Shown: positions 61,567 to 64,000 of the stretch, piece after piece | Layout of the letters: every line of letters starts with the position of its first letter | How positions within the stretch are numbered: position 1 is the stretch's first letter | NCBI RefSeq assembly: GCF_042477335.2 | Contig: NC_091245.1 | Location: 86,218,501 to 86,282,500, forward strand | Direction: 5' to 3' | Source of the DNA: Ovis canadensis | Taxonomy: Eukaryota > Chordata > Mammalia > Artiodactyla > Bovidae | Length of the DNA stretch: 64,000 bases | Made by a program: the position numbers and the translations under genes | Notes under the pieces: generated by a model | The model's database searches: none | The model's input: only the letters and a program-made list of their open reading frames with translations | Told to the model about the DNA's origin: nothing

Positions 61567-64000
61567 ATGGCAATGGGATCACAGTTATCAATAATTACCT
61601 TAAATGTAAATGGGTTGAATGCTCCAACCAAAAGAAAAAGACTGGCTGAATGGATACAAAAACAAGACGCCTATATATGCTGTCTACAAGAGACCCACCT
61701 CAAACGTAGGGACACATACAGACTGAAAGTGAAGGGCTGGAAAAACATATTTCATGAAAATGGAGACCAAAAGAAAGCAGGATTAGCAATACTCAGATAA
61801 AATAAACTTTGAAATAAAGGCTGTGACAGGAGACAAAGAAAGATCAATCCAAGAAAAGGATACAACAATTATAAATATGTAAGCACCCAACATAGAAGCA
61901 CTGCAATATGTAAGGCAATGCTAACAAGCATGAAAGGGGAAATTAACAATAACACAATAATAGTGGGAGACTTTAACACCCCACTCACACCTATGGATAC
62001 ATCAACTAAACAGAAAATTAACAAGGAAACACAAACTTTACATGATACAATGAACCAGTTAGACCTAATTGATATCTATAGGCCATTTCACCCTAAAACA
62101 ATGAATTTGACGTTTTTCTCAAGTGCATACAGAACCTTCTCCAGGGTAGATCACATCCTGGGCCATAAATCTAGCCTTGGTAAATTCAAAAAAACTGAAA
62201 TAATTCCAAGCATTTTTTCTGATCACAATGCTGTAAGATTAGATGTCAACTACAAGAAAAAAATTATTAAAAATACAAACATATGGAGGCTAAACAACAC
62301 CCTTCTGAAAAACCAACAAATCACAGAAGAAATCAAAATATGCATAGAAATGAATGACAATGAAAACACAACAACCCAAAACCTATAGGATTTAGTAAAA
62401 GCAGTGCTAAGGGGAAGGTTTATAGCAATACAAGCTTACCTTAAGAAACAAGAGAAAAACCAAATAAATAGCCTAACTCTACACTAAAGCAACTATGAAA
62501 TGAAGAACCCCAGGGTTAACAGAAGGAAAGAAATCATAAAAATTAGAGCAGAAATAAATGAAAAAGAAACAAAGGAGACCATAGCAAAAATCAACAAAGT
62601 TAAAAGCTGGTTCTTTGAGAAGATAAATAAAAGAGACAAACCATTAGCCAGACTCATCAAGAAACAAAGGGAGAAGAATCAAATCAACAAAATTAGAAAT
62701 GAAAACACAGAAATCACAACAGACAACACAGAAATACAAAGGATCATAAAAGACTACTATCAGCAACTATATGTCAATAAAATGGACAACTTGGAAGAAA
62801 TGGACAAATTCTTAGAAAAGTATAACTTTCCAAAACTGAACCAGGAAGAAATAGAAAATTTTAACAGACCCATCACAAGCATGGAAATTGAAACTAATCA
62901 GAAATCTTCCAGCAAACAAAGCTCAGGACCAGATGGCTTCATAGCTGAATTCTACCAAAAATTTAGAGAAGAGCTAACACCTATCCTACTCAAACTCTTC
63001 CAGAAAATTGCAGAGAAAGGTAAACTCCCAAACTCATTCTATGAGGCCACCATCACCCTAATACCAAAACCTTACAAAGATGCCACATAAAAAGAAAACT
63101 ACGGGCCAATATCACTGGTGAACACAGATGCAGAAATCCTTAACAAAATTCTAGCAAACAAAATCCAACAACATATTAAAAAGATCATACATCATGACCA
63201 AGTGAGCTTTATCCCAGGGATGCAAGGATTCTTTAACATCCACAAATCAATCAACGTAATACACCACATTAACAAACTGAAAGATAAAAACCATGTGAGT
63301 ATCTCAATAGATGCAGAGAAAGCCTTTGACAAAATTCAACATCCATTTATGATAAAAACCCTCCAGAAAGCAGGCATAGAAGGAACATACCTCAACATAA
63401 TAAAAGCCATATATGATAAACCCACAGCAAACATTATCCTCAATGGTAAAAAATTGAAAGCATTTCCCCTAAAATCAGGAACAAGACAAGGGTGCCCACT
63501 CTCACCACTACTATTCAACATAGTTTTGGAAGTTTTTGCCACAGCAATCAGAGAAGAAAAAGAAATAAAAGGAATCCAGACTGGAAAAGAAGCAAAACTC
63601 TCACTGTTTGCAGATGACATGATCCTCCACATGGCAAACCCTGAAGACTCCACCAGAAAATTACTAGAGCTCATCAGTGAATATAGCAAAGTTGCAGGGT
63701 ATAAAAGTAACACACAGAAATCCCTTGTATTCCTATACACTAACAATGAAAAAACAGAAAGAAAAATTAAGGAAACAATTCCATTCACCATTGCAACGAA
63801 AAGAATAAAATACCCAGGAATAAATCTACCTAAAGAAACAAAAGATCTATATATAGAAAACTATAAAACACTGATGAAAGAAATCAAAGAGGACAGAAAT
63901 AGATGGAGAAATATACCATGTTCATGGATTGGAAGAATCAATATAGTGAAAATGAATATACTACCCAAAGAAATTTATAGATTCAATGCAGTCCCTATCA
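61567..64000 (+). pseudogene. L1 ORF2 (endonuclease/RT), broken and cut by the window edge
   Basis: The endonuclease starts with ITLNVNGLNAPTKRKRLAEW and CCLQETHLK (61594-61710), then breaks at about 61795 after AILR, where a few bases appear to be missing. It continues as IIVGDFNTPL (from 61957) and FSRVDHILGHKS to 62388. Further open pieces are 62500-63090 (linker and RT fingers) and, in a changed frame from about 63300, [12 protein letters not shown], the RQGCPLSP block and the catalytic FADD box (63607-63620). A taa near 63088 and other stops intervene. The C-terminus lies outside the window. Confidence 0.92.

Larger units (their letters stand above)
57626..64000 (+). mobile_element. Ruminant L1 with complete 5' region, continues past the window
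   Basis: Starts with 'gcgggcggtcctaagatggc', the ruminant L1 5' end, followed by a long 5' UTR (to about 60608), ORF1 (60609-61515), a short inter-ORF spacer and ORF2 (from 61567 to the edge). The 5' UTR is GC-rich at first (58060-59330), then AT-rich, then carries three tandem units. Both ORFs are broken. A SINE sits in the 5' UTR. It lies antisense to the host gene. Confidence 0.94.

Overview
The window looks like nuclear DNA of a pecoran ruminant, most likely a bovid. It is packed with BovB (RTE-clade) LINEs, tRNA-Glu/BovA-type SINEs (Bov-tA/BovA2) and cetartiodactyl CHR-type SINEs, together with ruminant L1. I see no bacterial-style gene organisation, CRISPR array, tRNA or rRNA gene. Element names come from memory of family consensus sequences. 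Boundaries are good to a few bases where a target-site duplication (TSD) is visible and to tens of bases elsewhere.

The only host gene I can support is on the minus strand. Two exons at 52601-52751 and 50956-51140 encode the last 111 residues of the Ca2+-regulated mitochondrial ATP-Mg/phosphate carrier SLC25A24 (SCaMC-1), with canonical splice sites, a matching split codon and the stop codon. The repeat-poor DNA at about 49030-50955 is probably its 3' UTR. The rest of the gene lies beyond base 64000, so 52752-64000 is intronic. From the mammalian gene order I know (VAV3 next to SLC25A24), positions 1-49000 are probably the intergenic desert downstream of SLC25A24.

Region by region: 1-8.5 kb holds a BovB copy split by a SINE, a BovB inside an L1 tail, and several SINEs. 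8.6-11.15 kb is a 3' piece of L1. 14.9-18.85 kb is a three-level nest in which a SINE was split by a near-full-length BovB (5' UTR, endonuclease and reverse transcriptase remnants) that itself carries another SINE. 23.8-24.9 kb is a minus-strand BovB with a stop-free RT frame of about 379 codons. 26.1-29.3 kb is an older BovB with a second BovB tail inside it. 29.4-41.4 kb is mostly old unique sequence with L2, MIR, MER5A and a Tigger-like MITE. 41.4-44.8 kb has three more BovB fragments and an L1 fragment. 44.8-49.0 kb is unique DNA with an L2 and two SINEs. The SLC25A24 end follows at 49-53 kb. 53.8-64 kb is an intronic nest of a MaLR LTR, an old L1 split by BovB, a decayed class I endogenous retrovirus pol fragment, and a 5'-complete but dead L1 that runs off the window.

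The protein-coding frames in the transposons are all pseudogenes here: frameshifts and stops are visible in L1 ORF1 and ORF2, the BovB endonuclease/RT and the retroviral pol. I found no convincing new biological system. The most informative features are the nested insertions with readable TSDs, the tandem-repeat 5' UTRs of BovB and L1, the long open BovB RT frame, and a pair of back-to-back perfect hairpins at 25188-25245.
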